DNA of 49,235 bases from Bacteroidales bacterium UBA6408 (GTDB lineage Bacteria > Bacteroidota > Bacteroidia > Bacteroidales > UBA932): NCBI GenBank assembly GCA_002439805.1, contig DJPQ01000019.1, positions 1 to 49,235 on the forward strand, given 5' to 3'. Shown here piece by piece: positions 7,690 to 16,642 of the stretch. The notes under the pieces were generated by a model, which ran no database searches, was not told the DNA's origin, and saw only the letters and a program-made list of their open reading frames with translations. Every line of letters starts with the position of its first letter. Position 1 is the first letter of the stretch. Position numbers and translations under genes: made by a program.

Positions 7690-10130
7690 TGCGGATTAAG
7701 GCGTTGGTTATGAAGAAGTTTGTTTCACGTTTCCTTGTGTTTGCAGTTGCGGCTCTGTCATGCGCCGCGACCATTGAATTGTCCGCGCAGGACTATCCGC
7801 GCAGGACTTATTTCGGGCGCAGCGTTTCCCCCATTGAGGATTCGGTAATGATGGAGCGGATGAAGGCCCGTCTGGACTCTATCCGTCAGCGCCGTCCTAC
7901 CGTCGCGCTCGTGATGAGCGGCGGCGGGGCCAAGGGGGCGGCCCACATCGGCGTGCTGCACTATCTTGACTCCCTCAAGATACCAGTGGACCTCGTCCTC
8001 GGCACGAGCATCGGAGGGCTTATGGGCGGACTGACCTCGATGGGCTATGACTACCGCGAGATAGACACGCTCATCCGCAGCCTCGACTGGAACGCCCTCA
8101 TGCGCGACAAGCTGCCGCGTGAGTATGTCTCCTACAGCAGGACAAAATACAAGGAGAAGTATCTCATATCCATGCCGTTCTACTATGCCGACGGAACGCA
8201 GAACGTCGAGCCTGCGAAGAGGATGCAGGCTGACATACACATAGATGCAGATGACGACCATATAAGTCATGTCTTCAAGGACAACCTGCTGGGAAGCCTG
8301 CCTTCGGGCTATGTCTATGGGCAGAACATCTCCAATCTTTTCAGTTCGCTCACCATTGGCTATCAGGACCCTATGGACTTCATTGACCTTCCGGTCCCCT
8401 ACGCCTGCGTCTCCACGGATCTGGCCTCGGGAAAAACAAAGGTCTGGTACGACGGCCCGATTAACACGGCGCTTCGTTCGACAATGTCCATTCCCGGCGT
8501 GTTCACTCCGGTGAGATATGACGGTCTCGTCCTTGTCGATGGCGGCATGAGGGACAACTACCCGACTGACATAGCGAAGCAGCTTGGCGCGGACATAATA
8601 ATAGGCGTCGATGTGACCTCGCCTCCTAAGCCCGGCGCGCAGATACGCAATTTCGGAGACATCGTCTCCCACAGCATGGATATGTTCGAGAGGGAGGTAT
8701 ATGAGCGGAATGTCTATATCCCTGACGTCTCGATACGGCCTGATCTCATGGGACTGAATATGCTGAGCTTTTCCAAGGAGAATGTCGACAAGCTGATTCA
8801 CAACGGCTATGAGGCGGCGCGGGAAAAGGATTCCCTGCTGGTAGCCATAAAGCGTCGGGTGGGGGAAGACTCGCTTAGGCTTGCGGGACCCCATGCCATC
8901 AACCTGAGAAACCGCCCGGTGAAAATCCGTGACGTTAAGATGTCCGGAGTGGGAGCTACGGAAGAGAGGATTCTCAAGAAGAAAATAGACATCCATCCGG
9001 GGGATACGCTCTCGTACGAGCGGATTTCGCACGCGATGGCGCAGGTCTATGCGACGGGCGCATATGATTACGTTTCCTACGAACTGCACGGCAGGACAGA
9101 GCCTTTCGACCTGGACATCACCTGCAAGAAGGGACCGATACATCAGCTCGGAATAGGGATGAGGGCAGACACTGAGGAGTTCGTCACGGCTGTCTTCAAC
9201 ATAGGTCTGTTCGCCAACAGGATTCAGGGTTCGACACTGAACTTTGACACGAAGCTCAGCATGAATCCCGAGTTCAAGCTCCGCTATTCCTACGATTCTC
9301 CCGAGTTCCCGACCCTCAATGCCTCCGCCTCGGTAAGATGGGCTCAGGCCAAGGTGTTCAGTTCGAGGAACAACTGGCCGATGCTCGACTATCTGTCGTC
9401 CCGTCAGGAGGTGTTCGTTTCCGGTCTCAAGTGGTCCTACTTCGACGTTAAGCTCGGGCTTCGCAACGACCTTTTCTATGACGATACGTCGGACACGTTC
9501 CTCGGTTCATATTTCAGTGAAAGCTACAGGCCGATGGAAGCCCTCTCGAACTACATGAGCCTCCACATCGACGGGAAGGTCGATAATTTTGACCGGGGGC
9601 ATTTCCCTACAAGGGGAGTAAAGTTCGGGCTGGCATATGACTGGACTTTCACGGACTATGTGCACAGCCTCCGGAACGGCGGCCTGCACACTGTGAACAT
9701 GGATTTCACGGCGGTGGTTCCGGCAGGAAAGGTCTTCGCCTTCATCCCGTCACTGAATGCCCGCTGTCAGTTCGGGGACAAGTCTCCGGTTGTGTTCGCC
9801 AATGCCGTCGGCGGGCAGATTGGGGGACGCTATCTCGAACAGCAGATTCCTTTCGCCGGAATCCCTCGGCTCATGATGCTGAGCCCAAAGCTCGGTGTGG
9901 CGCGGGCCGACCTGCGTTTCAACGTCGCCAAGAATCACTATATAACAGGAATCGCCAACTGCCTCTACACCTTTGACTCCTTCCGTGACATCACTGCCGG
10001 GCGGGGAATGTACGGCTTTGCGCTCGAGTATTCCTACAATACGATTTTCGGACCGATTACGGCGAATGTCAACTGGTCTGACGTCATACATCATTTCGGT
10101 CTTTACCTCAGCTTCGGCTATAATTTCTGA
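7689..10130 (+). CDS. Patatin-like phospholipase fused to POTRA and outer-membrane beta-barrel
   Basis: An 813-residue surface or outer-membrane lipase. A signal peptide covers about the first 33 residues; a second possible start lies seven codons in (7710). The patatin domain (about 70-290) has the oxyanion loop SGGGAKG (77-83), the nucleophile elbow GTSIGG with S107, and the aspartate of LVDGG (D284), so the Ser-Asp dyad is complete. Residues about 400-480 resemble a POTRA domain, and the C-terminal 330 residues have alternating strands ending in aromatic SFGYNF, as in BamA/Omp85 barrels. The layout matches type Vd (PlpD-like) proteins common in Bacteroidota. It is coupled to rlmN and followed 5 bases later by recX. 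Its lipid substrate is unknown. Confidence 0.92.
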   Translation: MRIKALVMKKFVSRFLVFAVAALSCAATIELSAQDYPRRTYFGRSVSPIEDSVMMERMKARLDSIRQRRPTVALVMSGGGAKGAAHIGVLHYLDSLKIPVDLVLGTSIGGLMGGLTSMGYDYREIDTLIRSLDWNALMRDKLPREYVSYSRTKYKEKYLISMPFYYADGTQNVEPAKRMQADIHIDADDDHISHVFKDNLLGSLPSGYVYGQNISNLFSSLTIGYQDPMDFIDLPVPYACVSTDLASGKTKVWYDGPINTALRSTMSIPGVFTPVRYDGLVLVDGGMRDNYPTDIAKQLGADIIIGVDVTSPPKPGAQIRNFGDIVSHSMDMFEREVYERNVYIPDVSIRPDLMGLNMLSFSKENVDKLIHNGYEAAREKDSLLVAIKRRVGEDSLRLAGPHAINLRNRPVKIRDVKMSGVGATEERILKKKIDIHPGDTLSYERISHAMAQVYATGAYDYVSYELHGRTEPFDLDITCKKGPIHQLGIGMRADTEEFVTAVFNIGLFANRIQGSTLNFDTKLSMNPEFKLRYSYDSPEFPTLNASASVRWAQAKVFSSRNNWPMLDYLSSRQEVFVSGLKWSYFDVKLGLRNDLFYDDTSDTFLGSYFSESYRPMEALSNYMSLHIDGKVDNFDRGHFPTRGVKFGLAYDWTFTDYVHSLRNGGLHTVNMDFTAVVPAGKVFAFIPSLNARCQFGDKSPVVFANAVGGQIGGRYLEQQIPFAGIPRLMMLSPKLGVARADLRFNVAKNHYITGIANCLYTFDSFRDITAGRGMYGFALEYSYNTIFGPITANVNWSDVIHHFGLYLSFGYNF

Positions 10131-10135
10131 TTTGT

Positions 10136-10609
10136 ATGGCTGGAGGCGCTGACGTTCAGAAGATTCTTTCGAGAATGCGGAATCTGTGCTCGCGACGGGA
10201 GTACTGCGTCTCTGACATTCAGGAAAAGGTGCAGAGGGCTCTTGACGGCGATGTGACGGGGGCGGATACAGTGGTCGAATCGCTGATAGAGGACGGCTAT
10301 GTGAATGACCGCCGCTACTGTGCGGCCTATGCACGTGAAAAGTCGTCGATTTCCGGTTGGGGCGAAGTGAAGATACGCCATGCGCTCTCGTGCAAGGGCA
10401 TTTCCAGCGATGACATTGACGCTGGGATTGCCGAAATTGATGCCGGCCGCGCCGCCGCAAGGCTGGACAGGCTGCTCGCGGTGAGGCGAAATGCTCTCGG
10501 TGACGATCCTCAGCGGAAGATTAAGCTGCTGCGTTTTGCGCTCGGACGCGGGTATCGGTACGATGATGCGGCTGCTGCCGTTTCCGCCTTGGAACAGACA
10601 AAGGATTAG
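10136..10609 (+). CDS. recX: Regulatory protein RecX
   Basis: A 157-residue protein with three helical RecX repeats: the LCSRREYCVSDIQEKV segment near the N-terminus, LIEDGYVNDRRYCAAYAREKS in the middle, and KLLRFALGRGYRYDDAAAAV at the end. RecX binds RecA filaments and limits recombination and SOS activity. It begins 5 bases after the patatin gene stop, so it is probably cotranscribed although there is no obvious functional tie. No recA is in the window. Confidence 0.88.
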   Translation: MAGGADVQKILSRMRNLCSRREYCVSDIQEKVQRALDGDVTGADTVVESLIEDGYVNDRRYCAAYAREKSSISGWGEVKIRHALSCKGISSDDIDAGIAEIDAGRAAARLDRLLAVRRNALGDDPQRKIKLLRFALGRGYRYDDAAAAVSALEQTKD

Positions 10610-10642
10610 AAATTATGCAAACAATCATACAACCAAAGGCTT

Positions 10643-12631
10643 ATGAAATACAGAAAACTTACGAAAAGTGAAATCGCGGCGCTGGAGTCGCAGGCGTGTT
10701 CCGCGGATGATTGGACCGGGATAGAAGTCGGGGCGGGTTTCTCGACTGACCATGTGCGTTCCGTGCGGTTTTCCGGGAAAGTCCGCATCGGCGCCTTCAG
10801 CAAGGAGTTTATGCTCCCCGGAGGGATGAAGAAGCACTCGGGCCTCTATCACGCGACCCTGCACAATGTCACCGTGGGCGACGACTGCTGCATAGAGAAT
10901 GTCAAGAACTATATCGCCAATTATGATATAGGTCATGACACGTTCATCGAGAATGTCGACATCATCCTGACGGACGGCCCGTCCTCGTTCGGGAACGGCG
11001 TCGAAGCTTCGGTTCTCAACGAGACCGGCGGGCGCGAGGTGGTCATATTCGACAGGCTCACGGCACAGACCGCATACATCATGGCTCTCTATCGCCATCG
11101 TCCGGAACTCATCGGCCGGCTTCGCGAACTCATCGGAAGGTATGTCGCCGGCGTCTCTTCCCCGACGGGATATATCGGTTCGCACGTGACCATCGTCGAT
11201 GCCGGGTACATAAAGAACGTGAAGGTCGGCGACTTCTGCAAGATAGAGGGTGCGGCGCGGCTCAAGAACGGAAGCCTCAACTCCAACGAGGTCGCTCCGG
11301 TTCACATAGGCGTGGGCGTTATCGGCGATGATTTCATAGTCTGCAGCGGCTCCTCAGTCGAGGACGGCGTGACCTTCTCACGCTGTTTCGTGGGACAGGC
11401 CTGCCACCTCGGACACAACTACTCTGCCTCGGACTCGCTCTTCTTCAGCAACTGTCAGGGCGAAAACGGCGAGGCCTGCGCGATATTTGCCGGTCCCTAT
11501 ACGGTCACGCACCACAAATCGACGCTCCTTATCGCCGGGATGTTCTCGTTCATGAACGCCGGCTCCGGCTCGAACCAGAGTAACCATATGTACAAACTGG
11601 GCCCGATTCATCAGGGAATCATGGAGCGCGGGGCCAAGACGACGTCGGACTCCTACATCCTCTGGCCTGCCAAGGTCGGCGCCTTTTCCCTCGTGATGGG
11701 ACGGCATGTCAGCCATCAGGACACTTCGGATTTGCCTTTTTCCTATCTTATTGAGAATCAGGGTACTTCGTACATAATGCCCGGCGCGAACCTCAAGTCG
11801 GTCGGGACAATCCGTGACGCGAAGAAATGGCCTCAGAGGGACGGACGCAGGGATCCGGACAAGCTGGACATGATAAACTACAACCTGCTGAGCCCATATA
11901 CCGTGAACAAGATGCTCCGGGCCATGGAAATTCTCCGCGACCTTCAGAAGACATCCGGCGAGAATTCGGTCTCATATTCCTATCAGAGCGGCGTCATAAA
12001 GAGAACATCGCTTCTGAAGGGGCTGAGATATTATGGGCTTGCCGTTGATAAGTTTCTTGGCAACTCCTTCATAACCAAACTGATGAGTGCCGAATTCCGG
12101 GACATTGAAGGCCTCCGCGAGGCTTTAAGGCCGGAGTCGGATACCGGGCTCGTGCATTGGGTGGACCTCTCCGGTCTGATTGCCCCTCGTTCCGCAGTAG
12201 AGAAACTTATGGACAGGATTCAGAACGGGGAAATCTCGTCTGTGGATGAGATTACCTCCGGATTTGCCGCGATTCACGGAAAGTATTATGATTATGAATG
12301 GACATGGGCATACAGAATCATACGGGAATATTACGGCATAGATCTGGCCGAAGCCTCCGCAGAGGATATGCTCGGCCTTGTCGGACGCTGGAAGGATTCT
12401 GTGGTCACGCTTGACAACATGGTCTATGAAGACGCCCGCAAGGAGTTCGGCCTGTCCGCAATGACCAGCTTCGGCGCTGACGGAGGTGAGCAGCGCCGGA
12501 TTCAGGACTTTGAGCAGGTGCGCGGTTCAAGCTTCGAGTCCAATTCGTTCGTGTCGTCAATCAGAGAGCACATTCAGACCAAGTCGAGGTTGGGTGATGC
12601 TGCCGCCGCAAAAATCAGGGAGATTATATGA
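10643..12631 (+). CDS. DUF4954 family protein with left-handed beta-helix (hexapeptide) repeats
   Basis: A 662-residue protein of a family found mainly in Bacteroidota. Residues about 60-400 contain many imperfect hexapeptide-like repeats (for example HNVTVGDDCCIENVKNYI, VGDFCKIEGAARLKNG, GVGVIGDDFIVCSGSSV), the pattern of a left-handed parallel beta-helix as in sugar-nucleotide acyl- and transferases. The last 200 residues are mostly helical. It has no signal peptide, so it should be cytoplasmic. Its stop overlaps the sugar-kinase start (ATGA), and that gene overlaps murQ, so the three appear to be one translationally coupled unit. A role in amino-sugar or cell-wall metabolism is inferred from this context and fold; the activity is not known. 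Confidence 0.85.
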   Translation: MKYRKLTKSEIAALESQACSADDWTGIEVGAGFSTDHVRSVRFSGKVRIGAFSKEFMLPGGMKKHSGLYHATLHNVTVGDDCCIENVKNYIANYDIGHDTFIENVDIILTDGPSSFGNGVEASVLNETGGREVVIFDRLTAQTAYIMALYRHRPELIGRLRELIGRYVAGVSSPTGYIGSHVTIVDAGYIKNVKVGDFCKIEGAARLKNGSLNSNEVAPVHIGVGVIGDDFIVCSGSSVEDGVTFSRCFVGQACHLGHNYSASDSLFFSNCQGENGEACAIFAGPYTVTHHKSTLLIAGMFSFMNAGSGSNQSNHMYKLGPIHQGIMERGAKTTSDSYILWPAKVGAFSLVMGRHVSHQDTSDLPFSYLIENQGTSYIMPGANLKSVGTIRDAKKWPQRDGRRDPDKLDMINYNLLSPYTVNKMLRAMEILRDLQKTSGENSVSYSYQSGVIKRTSLLKGLRYYGLAVDKFLGNSFITKLMSAEFRDIEGLREALRPESDTGLVHWVDLSGLIAPRSAVEKLMDRIQNGEISSVDEITSGFAAIHGKYYDYEWTWAYRIIREYYGIDLAEASAEDMLGLVGRWKDSVVTLDNMVYEDARKEFGLSAMTSFGADGGEQRRIQDFEQVRGSSFESNSFVSSIREHIQTKSRLGDAAAAKIREII

Positions 12632-13668
12632 TGTGGTTCCGGGGAAAAAAGTCCGTGACGGAATCCTCTGAAAAAGAGGGCGGCAGGAAGGACGGGGGCA
12701 GATATGTCCTTATTGCTGACAACGGCGCGACCAAGTGCGACTGGGCGGCAATCGGCCCGGGCGGCAAGGTGGATAGATTTGAAACTCAGGGCGTGAACCT
12801 GGCGCTGTCCGCTCCTGATGAAATAGTGTTCGCCGTGCATTCTGCCTTCGCGCAGTTCGCCGCGCTGCATGCTTCGGATCGTCTGGTGTCATTGAGCACG
12901 AGCGAAGACGGGAAAACCTGCCTTACGGTAGAAAGCGTTTCGGAAATATGGTTTTATTCCGCGGGGGCGACATCCGGGAAGGCCGTGGAGACGCTGGAAT
13001 ATGCTTTCGGGTTCATGTTCCCGAAGGCCGTGGTGAATGTCCTTTCGGACTTGCTCGGTGCGGCGCGCGCCTTGTGCGGAACAGAGCCCGGAATCGTGGG
13101 GATATTGGGCACCGGGTCGAACAGCTGCTTTTATGACGGGAAGGATATTGTGAAGGCGGGACATGGCGGCGGGTTTATCCTTGGCGACGAGGGTTCCGGC
13201 GCATGGTTCGGAAAGACGCTGCTGGCCGATTATGTGCGAAATCTGATTCCGAAGGATATGCTTGATGCCTTACAGGAGAGATATTCTCTTGATTATGAAA
13301 CTGTTATCGAAAAGGTCTATCGTTCGGAAGCCCCGAGCCGCTACCTCGCCTCCTTTTTCCCTTTCATCTACAAATGGGCGAGACCGGAGTCGGAGGGCGA
13401 ATTTGATGACATGGAGGTTACTGTCGCCGGACAGAAGTACGCCGGTCTTTTTCTTTGTGAAGGAATCATGACATTTTTTGACAGGTGCCTGCATTATCAG
13501 GACTTTGATTTCGAGCGCTACCCTGTCTATCTCTGCGGCTCGATTGCCTGGCTATGTCGCAATGAGATAGAGCATCGTGCTTCCTCCCTCAAAATGACTG
13601 TCGGCAAAATTGTGAAATCTCCGATTGACGGATTGATAGAATATCATTTCAAGAATGAAGATAACTGA
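12628..13668 (+). CDS. BadF/BadG-type amino-sugar kinase (probable MurNAc or GlcNAc kinase)
   Basis: A 346-residue ATPase of the ASKHA fold. The phosphate-1 motif DNGATKCDW begins at D31, the phosphate-2 segment is GILGTGSNSCFYDG, and the conserved GGGFILGDEGSGAWFGK follows. The first 25 residues are a charged extension absent from most homologues, so a later start is possible. Kinases of this family phosphorylate N-acetylglucosamine or, in MurK of Clostridium and Tannerella, N-acetylmuramic acid. The 14-base overlap with murQ favours a MurK-like role: making MurNAc-6-phosphate for the etherase. No MurNAc transporter gene (murT) is nearby, so specificity remains open. Confidence 0.85.
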   Translation: MMWFRGKKSVTESSEKEGGRKDGGRYVLIADNGATKCDWAAIGPGGKVDRFETQGVNLALSAPDEIVFAVHSAFAQFAALHASDRLVSLSTSEDGKTCLTVESVSEIWFYSAGATSGKAVETLEYAFGFMFPKAVVNVLSDLLGAARALCGTEPGIVGILGTGSNSCFYDGKDIVKAGHGGGFILGDEGSGAWFGKTLLADYVRNLIPKDMLDALQERYSLDYETVIEKVYRSEAPSRYLASFFPFIYKWARPESEGEFDDMEVTVAGQKYAGLFLCEGIMTFFDRCLHYQDFDFERYPVYLCGSIAWLCRNEIEHRASSLKMTVGKIVKSPIDGLIEYHFKNEDN

Positions 13669-14494
13669 ACAGCAGTCGAATTACAGCAACTTGGACGCTA
13701 TGACGACCGAGGAAATCCTGGAGGGCATCAATAATGAGGACAGGACAGTTCCCGAGGCGGTCGGTGCCGTCATTCCGGAGATAGGGATGCTTGTTGATGG
13801 CGTGGTATCCCGCATGAGGCAGGGCGGGCGGCTGTTTTACATCGGCGCGGGCACAAGCGGCAGGCTCGGAATTGTCGATGCGTCGGAGATTCCTCCGACA
13901 TTCGGTGCTCCGTCCGACCGCGTCATAGGCCTTATAGCCGGCGGTGACGGCGCGATACGCCGGGCCGTGGAGGGCGCGGAGGACGACCCGGAGCAGGGTT
14001 GGAAGGACATTCTCGCATTCAGCCCGACTCCGGCCGACACGCTTGTGGGGATAGCGGCCTCGGGAACGACCCCTTATGTAATAGGTGCGGTGAAGACCGC
14101 CCGCGCAAAAGGTCTCCTGACAGCCTGCATAACCTGCAACTCGGACACGCCTCTTGCCGAAGCCGCCGAGATTCCCATAGCCGCAGTTGTCGGGCCGGAG
14201 TTCGTCACGGGCAGCACCCGCATGAAGGCCGGGACTGCCACCAAACTGATTCTGAACATGATTTCCACTGCGGTGATGATCCGGCTCGGTCATGTGCGGG
14301 GCAACCGCATGATTGATATGCAGCTGACCAACAGCAAGCTGATTGACCGTGGCACGAGGATGATAATGGCGGAAACCGGCTTGAAGGACTATGACCGCGC
14401 CCGAGGGCTTCTGCTCGAATATGGTTCCGTCCGCCGTGCCGTCGATTCTTTCGGCGGCGATTCGGGTGGAGACTGCGGCGATTCAGTCATATAA
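13655..14494 (+). CDS. murQ: N-acetylmuramic acid 6-phosphate etherase
   Basis: Cleaves the lactyl ether of MurNAc-6-phosphate to give GlcNAc-6-phosphate and D-lactate in peptidoglycan recycling. The 279-residue protein has the SIS-domain phosphosugar loop GAGTSGRLGIVDASEIPPTFG with the catalytic-region glutamate, IAGGDGAIRRAVEGAEDD, GIAASGTTPYVIGA, and the strongly conserved GSTRMKAGTATKLILNM. Its start lies inside the kinase gene, consistent with coupled translation. The last 20 residues are glycine- and aspartate-rich and not conserved in the family. It ends the DUF4954-kinase-murQ unit. Confidence 0.94.
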   Translation: MKITEQQSNYSNLDAMTTEEILEGINNEDRTVPEAVGAVIPEIGMLVDGVVSRMRQGGRLFYIGAGTSGRLGIVDASEIPPTFGAPSDRVIGLIAGGDGAIRRAVEGAEDDPEQGWKDILAFSPTPADTLVGIAASGTTPYVIGAVKTARAKGLLTACITCNSDTPLAEAAEIPIAAVVGPEFVTGSTRMKAGTATKLILNMISTAVMIRLGHVRGNRMIDMQLTNSKLIDRGTRMIMAETGLKDYDRARGLLLEYGSVRRAVDSFGGDSGGDCGDSVI

Positions 14495-14521
14495 CCCGAT
14501 GCGGATGTGCACATTTTTTTG

Positions 14522-14529
14522 TACCTTTG
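14522..14529 (+). promoter_or_regulatory. -7 promoter box upstream of the GH2 gene
   Basis: TACCTTTG matches the Bacteroidota -7 consensus TAnnTTTG and lies about 70 bases before the glycosidase start. No good -33 TTTG is seen at the usual distance, so the call rests on the -7 box and its intergenic position. Confidence 0.4.
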
Positions 14530-14599
14530 TCCCCGTTGCGGCCGTTTGAGCCGTTGTGCTGACACAGGTATTCTAAATTAACACTAATTTCTTAAAGGA

Positions 14600-16507
14600 A
14601 TGAAATTAAAGACATTCTTCTCTGCGCTCGCGCTGACTGCGGCGATTGCGCTACCGACAGCCGCGAATGCGGGTTCTTCGATTCCGAGACCGGAATACCC
14701 GCGTCCTCAGTTTGAACGTGCCGACTGGGTCAATCTCAATGGCGAATGGACTTATTCAATTGACAATGTAGCCTCCGGCTATGAAAAGGGATTTGCAAAA
14801 TCAGCGGGCTTCGACGGCAAGATTCTCGTTCCGTTCTCACCGGAGAGCCGGCTTTCCGGAGTCGGGCACACCGATTTCATTGAAGGCGTGTGGTATCACA
14901 GGAACATAACCGTGCCTGCGGAATGGGAAGGCAGGAACGTACGCCTCAACTTCGGCGCTGTGTATTATAAGTCTGAGGTCTATATCGACGGAAAGCTTGT
15001 CGGACGTCATTTCGGCGGTACAAGTTCATTCTCGTTCGACATCACTCCGTTCGTGAAGGCCGGACAGACGCACTCTCTCGTGGTTTACGCCACCAGCGAC
15101 CTCCGCGGCGGAAAACAGCCTGCCGGAAAGCAGTCGCTTCAGTTCAGGTCAGTGAACTGCAACTACACCCGCACAACCGGAATCTGGCAGACCGTTTGGA
15201 TGGAACCTGTCAGCGAGAACGGTCTGGCGCAGGTGCAGGTGGACACAGACATCGACCAGGGACAGATTGTCGTGAAGCCGCTCTTCTTCCATGAGGGCAA
15301 ATCCACTCTCAAGGTCACGGTCACCGACCCGGCCTCTCCGAAGAAGCCGGTTGCGCAGAAGACCGTTGTGGCGACCAACAATTCCGTCGTTGTACTTCCA
15401 ATGAAGAAGTTCAGGACATGGAGCCCTGAGGATCCGTTCCTCTATGATGTGAAATATCAGGTGATTGACACCGAGGGCAAGGTGATTGACGAGGTCAGTT
15501 CCTATGTCGGAATGCGCAAGGTTCACCTTGAGGGCAACAAAATTTATCTCAACAACAGCCCGCGCTACCAGAGGCTTGTCCTCGATCAGGGCTACTATCC
15601 CGACAGCCAGTGGACTGCACCGTCGGACGAGGCTCTCCGCCACGACATAGAACTCTCCATGAAGGCCGGATTCAACGGCGCGAGACTGCACCAGAAGGTC
15701 TTCGAGGAGCGTTTCCACTACTGGGCGGACAAGCTCGGCTACCTCACGTGGGGCGAGAGCTCAAGCTGGGGAATGGACACCAACCTGCCTGAGACCGCGA
15801 GGAACTTCATCACGGAGTGGGGCGAAATCATCGTCCGTGACCGAAACCATCCTTCAATCATCGTCTGGACGCCGACCAATGAGGAGTGGCGACCTGACAA
15901 CATCCAGTTCCCTCGTTTCATGGAGGATGTCTATGCCCTCACCAAGCAGCTCGACCCTACACGCCCTGTCAGCGCGGCGAGCGGCGGAGTACTAGTGCGC
16001 ACCGACATCTGGACCGGGCACGGCTACGAGCAGAATCCGGAGAAATTCCGCAAGATTGTCTGGAATGACGGCAAGCTCTTCACATACAAGAGCCGTCATT
16101 ACGCGAGCACCGGCGGACTCTACACCAAGGACTACGGATTCAACCGCGAGGCAGTCGCCGGAACATACGACTATCCGGAGTATGACGGCAAGATGCCTTA
16201 TGTCTTCGACGAGTACGGCGGAATCAAGTGGACGAACGAGGAGGACATGAAACAGGCGGCCAACAATCAGGGCGTTTCATGGGGCTACGGCAATTCTCCG
16301 CGCAGCCTTGAGGAGTTCTATACACGTCTCGAAGGGCTCACGGACGCGCTTCTCTCCCTTTCCGACTACATCTGCGGCTACTGCTACACCCAGCTTACCG
16401 ACGTGGAGCAGGAACAGAACGGACTCTATTACTACGACAGGAGCGAGAAATTCGATATGAACCGCATCCATGCCGTGTTCTCCAAGGTTCCGGAAAACTA
16501 TAAATAG
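14600..16507 (+). CDS. Secreted glycoside hydrolase family 2 protein
   Basis: A 635-residue beta-glycosidase (galactosidase/glucuronidase/mannosidase clan). The signal peptide ends near ANA at residue 24. The jelly-roll sugar-binding domain (about 30-205), Ig-like domain (about 206-305) and TIM barrel (about 310-630) come in the normal GH2 order. The likely acid/base is E428 in RNHPSIIVWTPTNEEW and the likely nucleophile is E538 in VFDEYGG. It has no C-terminal domains beyond the barrel. The sugar specificity cannot be read from sequence. It stands between murQ and pgi with its own promoter and terminator, and no SusC/SusD pair is near, so it is not part of a classical polysaccharide-utilisation locus in this window. 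Confidence 0.92.
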   Translation: MKLKTFFSALALTAAIALPTAANAGSSIPRPEYPRPQFERADWVNLNGEWTYSIDNVASGYEKGFAKSAGFDGKILVPFSPESRLSGVGHTDFIEGVWYHRNITVPAEWEGRNVRLNFGAVYYKSEVYIDGKLVGRHFGGTSSFSFDITPFVKAGQTHSLVVYATSDLRGGKQPAGKQSLQFRSVNCNYTRTTGIWQTVWMEPVSENGLAQVQVDTDIDQGQIVVKPLFFHEGKSTLKVTVTDPASPKKPVAQKTVVATNNSVVVLPMKKFRTWSPEDPFLYDVKYQVIDTEGKVIDEVSSYVGMRKVHLEGNKIYLNNSPRYQRLVLDQGYYPDSQWTAPSDEALRHDIELSMKAGFNGARLHQKVFEERFHYWADKLGYLTWGESSSWGMDTNLPETARNFITEWGEIIVRDRNHPSIIVWTPTNEEWRPDNIQFPRFMEDVYALTKQLDPTRPVSAASGGVLVRTDIWTGHGYEQNPEKFRKIVWNDGKLFTYKSRHYASTGGLYTKDYGFNREAVAGTYDYPEYDGKMPYVFDEYGGIKWTNEEDMKQAANNQGVSWGYGNSPRSLEEFYTRLEGLTDALLSLSDYICGYCYTQLTDVEQEQNGLYYYDRSEKFDMNRIHAVFSKVPENYK

Positions 16508-16517
16508 AAATTTTTAC

Positions 16518-16525
16518 TAAATTTG
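16518..16525 (+). promoter_or_regulatory. -7-like box just before the GH2 terminator
   Basis: TAAATTTG matches TAnnTTTG and touches the 5' arm of the terminator hairpin that follows. It could drive pgi through a leader containing the hairpin, or be a chance match. No clear -33 box is visible. Confidence 0.35.
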
Positions 16526-16576
16526 CGTGGTTTTGGCCATTCGGTTTTATTCCGTATGTCAAAGCCACGCATTTTT
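16525..16576 (+). terminator. Rho-independent terminator after the GH2 gene
   Basis: An 11-bp stem (GCGTGGTTTTG at 16525-16535 pairing with CAAAGCCACGC at 16560-16570, one G-U pair) is followed by ATTTTT. It starts 18 bases after the glycosidase stop codon and precedes pgi by 66 bases. Confidence 0.75.
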
Positions 16577-16642
16577 CGTTGAGACGGTCTCGGAATTGTT
16601 GAAAAATAGGAATTAAATATAAACAAATAATTACATATCATT

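Noticed and set aside
7758..9143. 461-codon minus-strand frame opposite the patatin gene
   Set aside because: No domain, no plausible start context, and complete overlap with a clear patatin domain on the plus strand.
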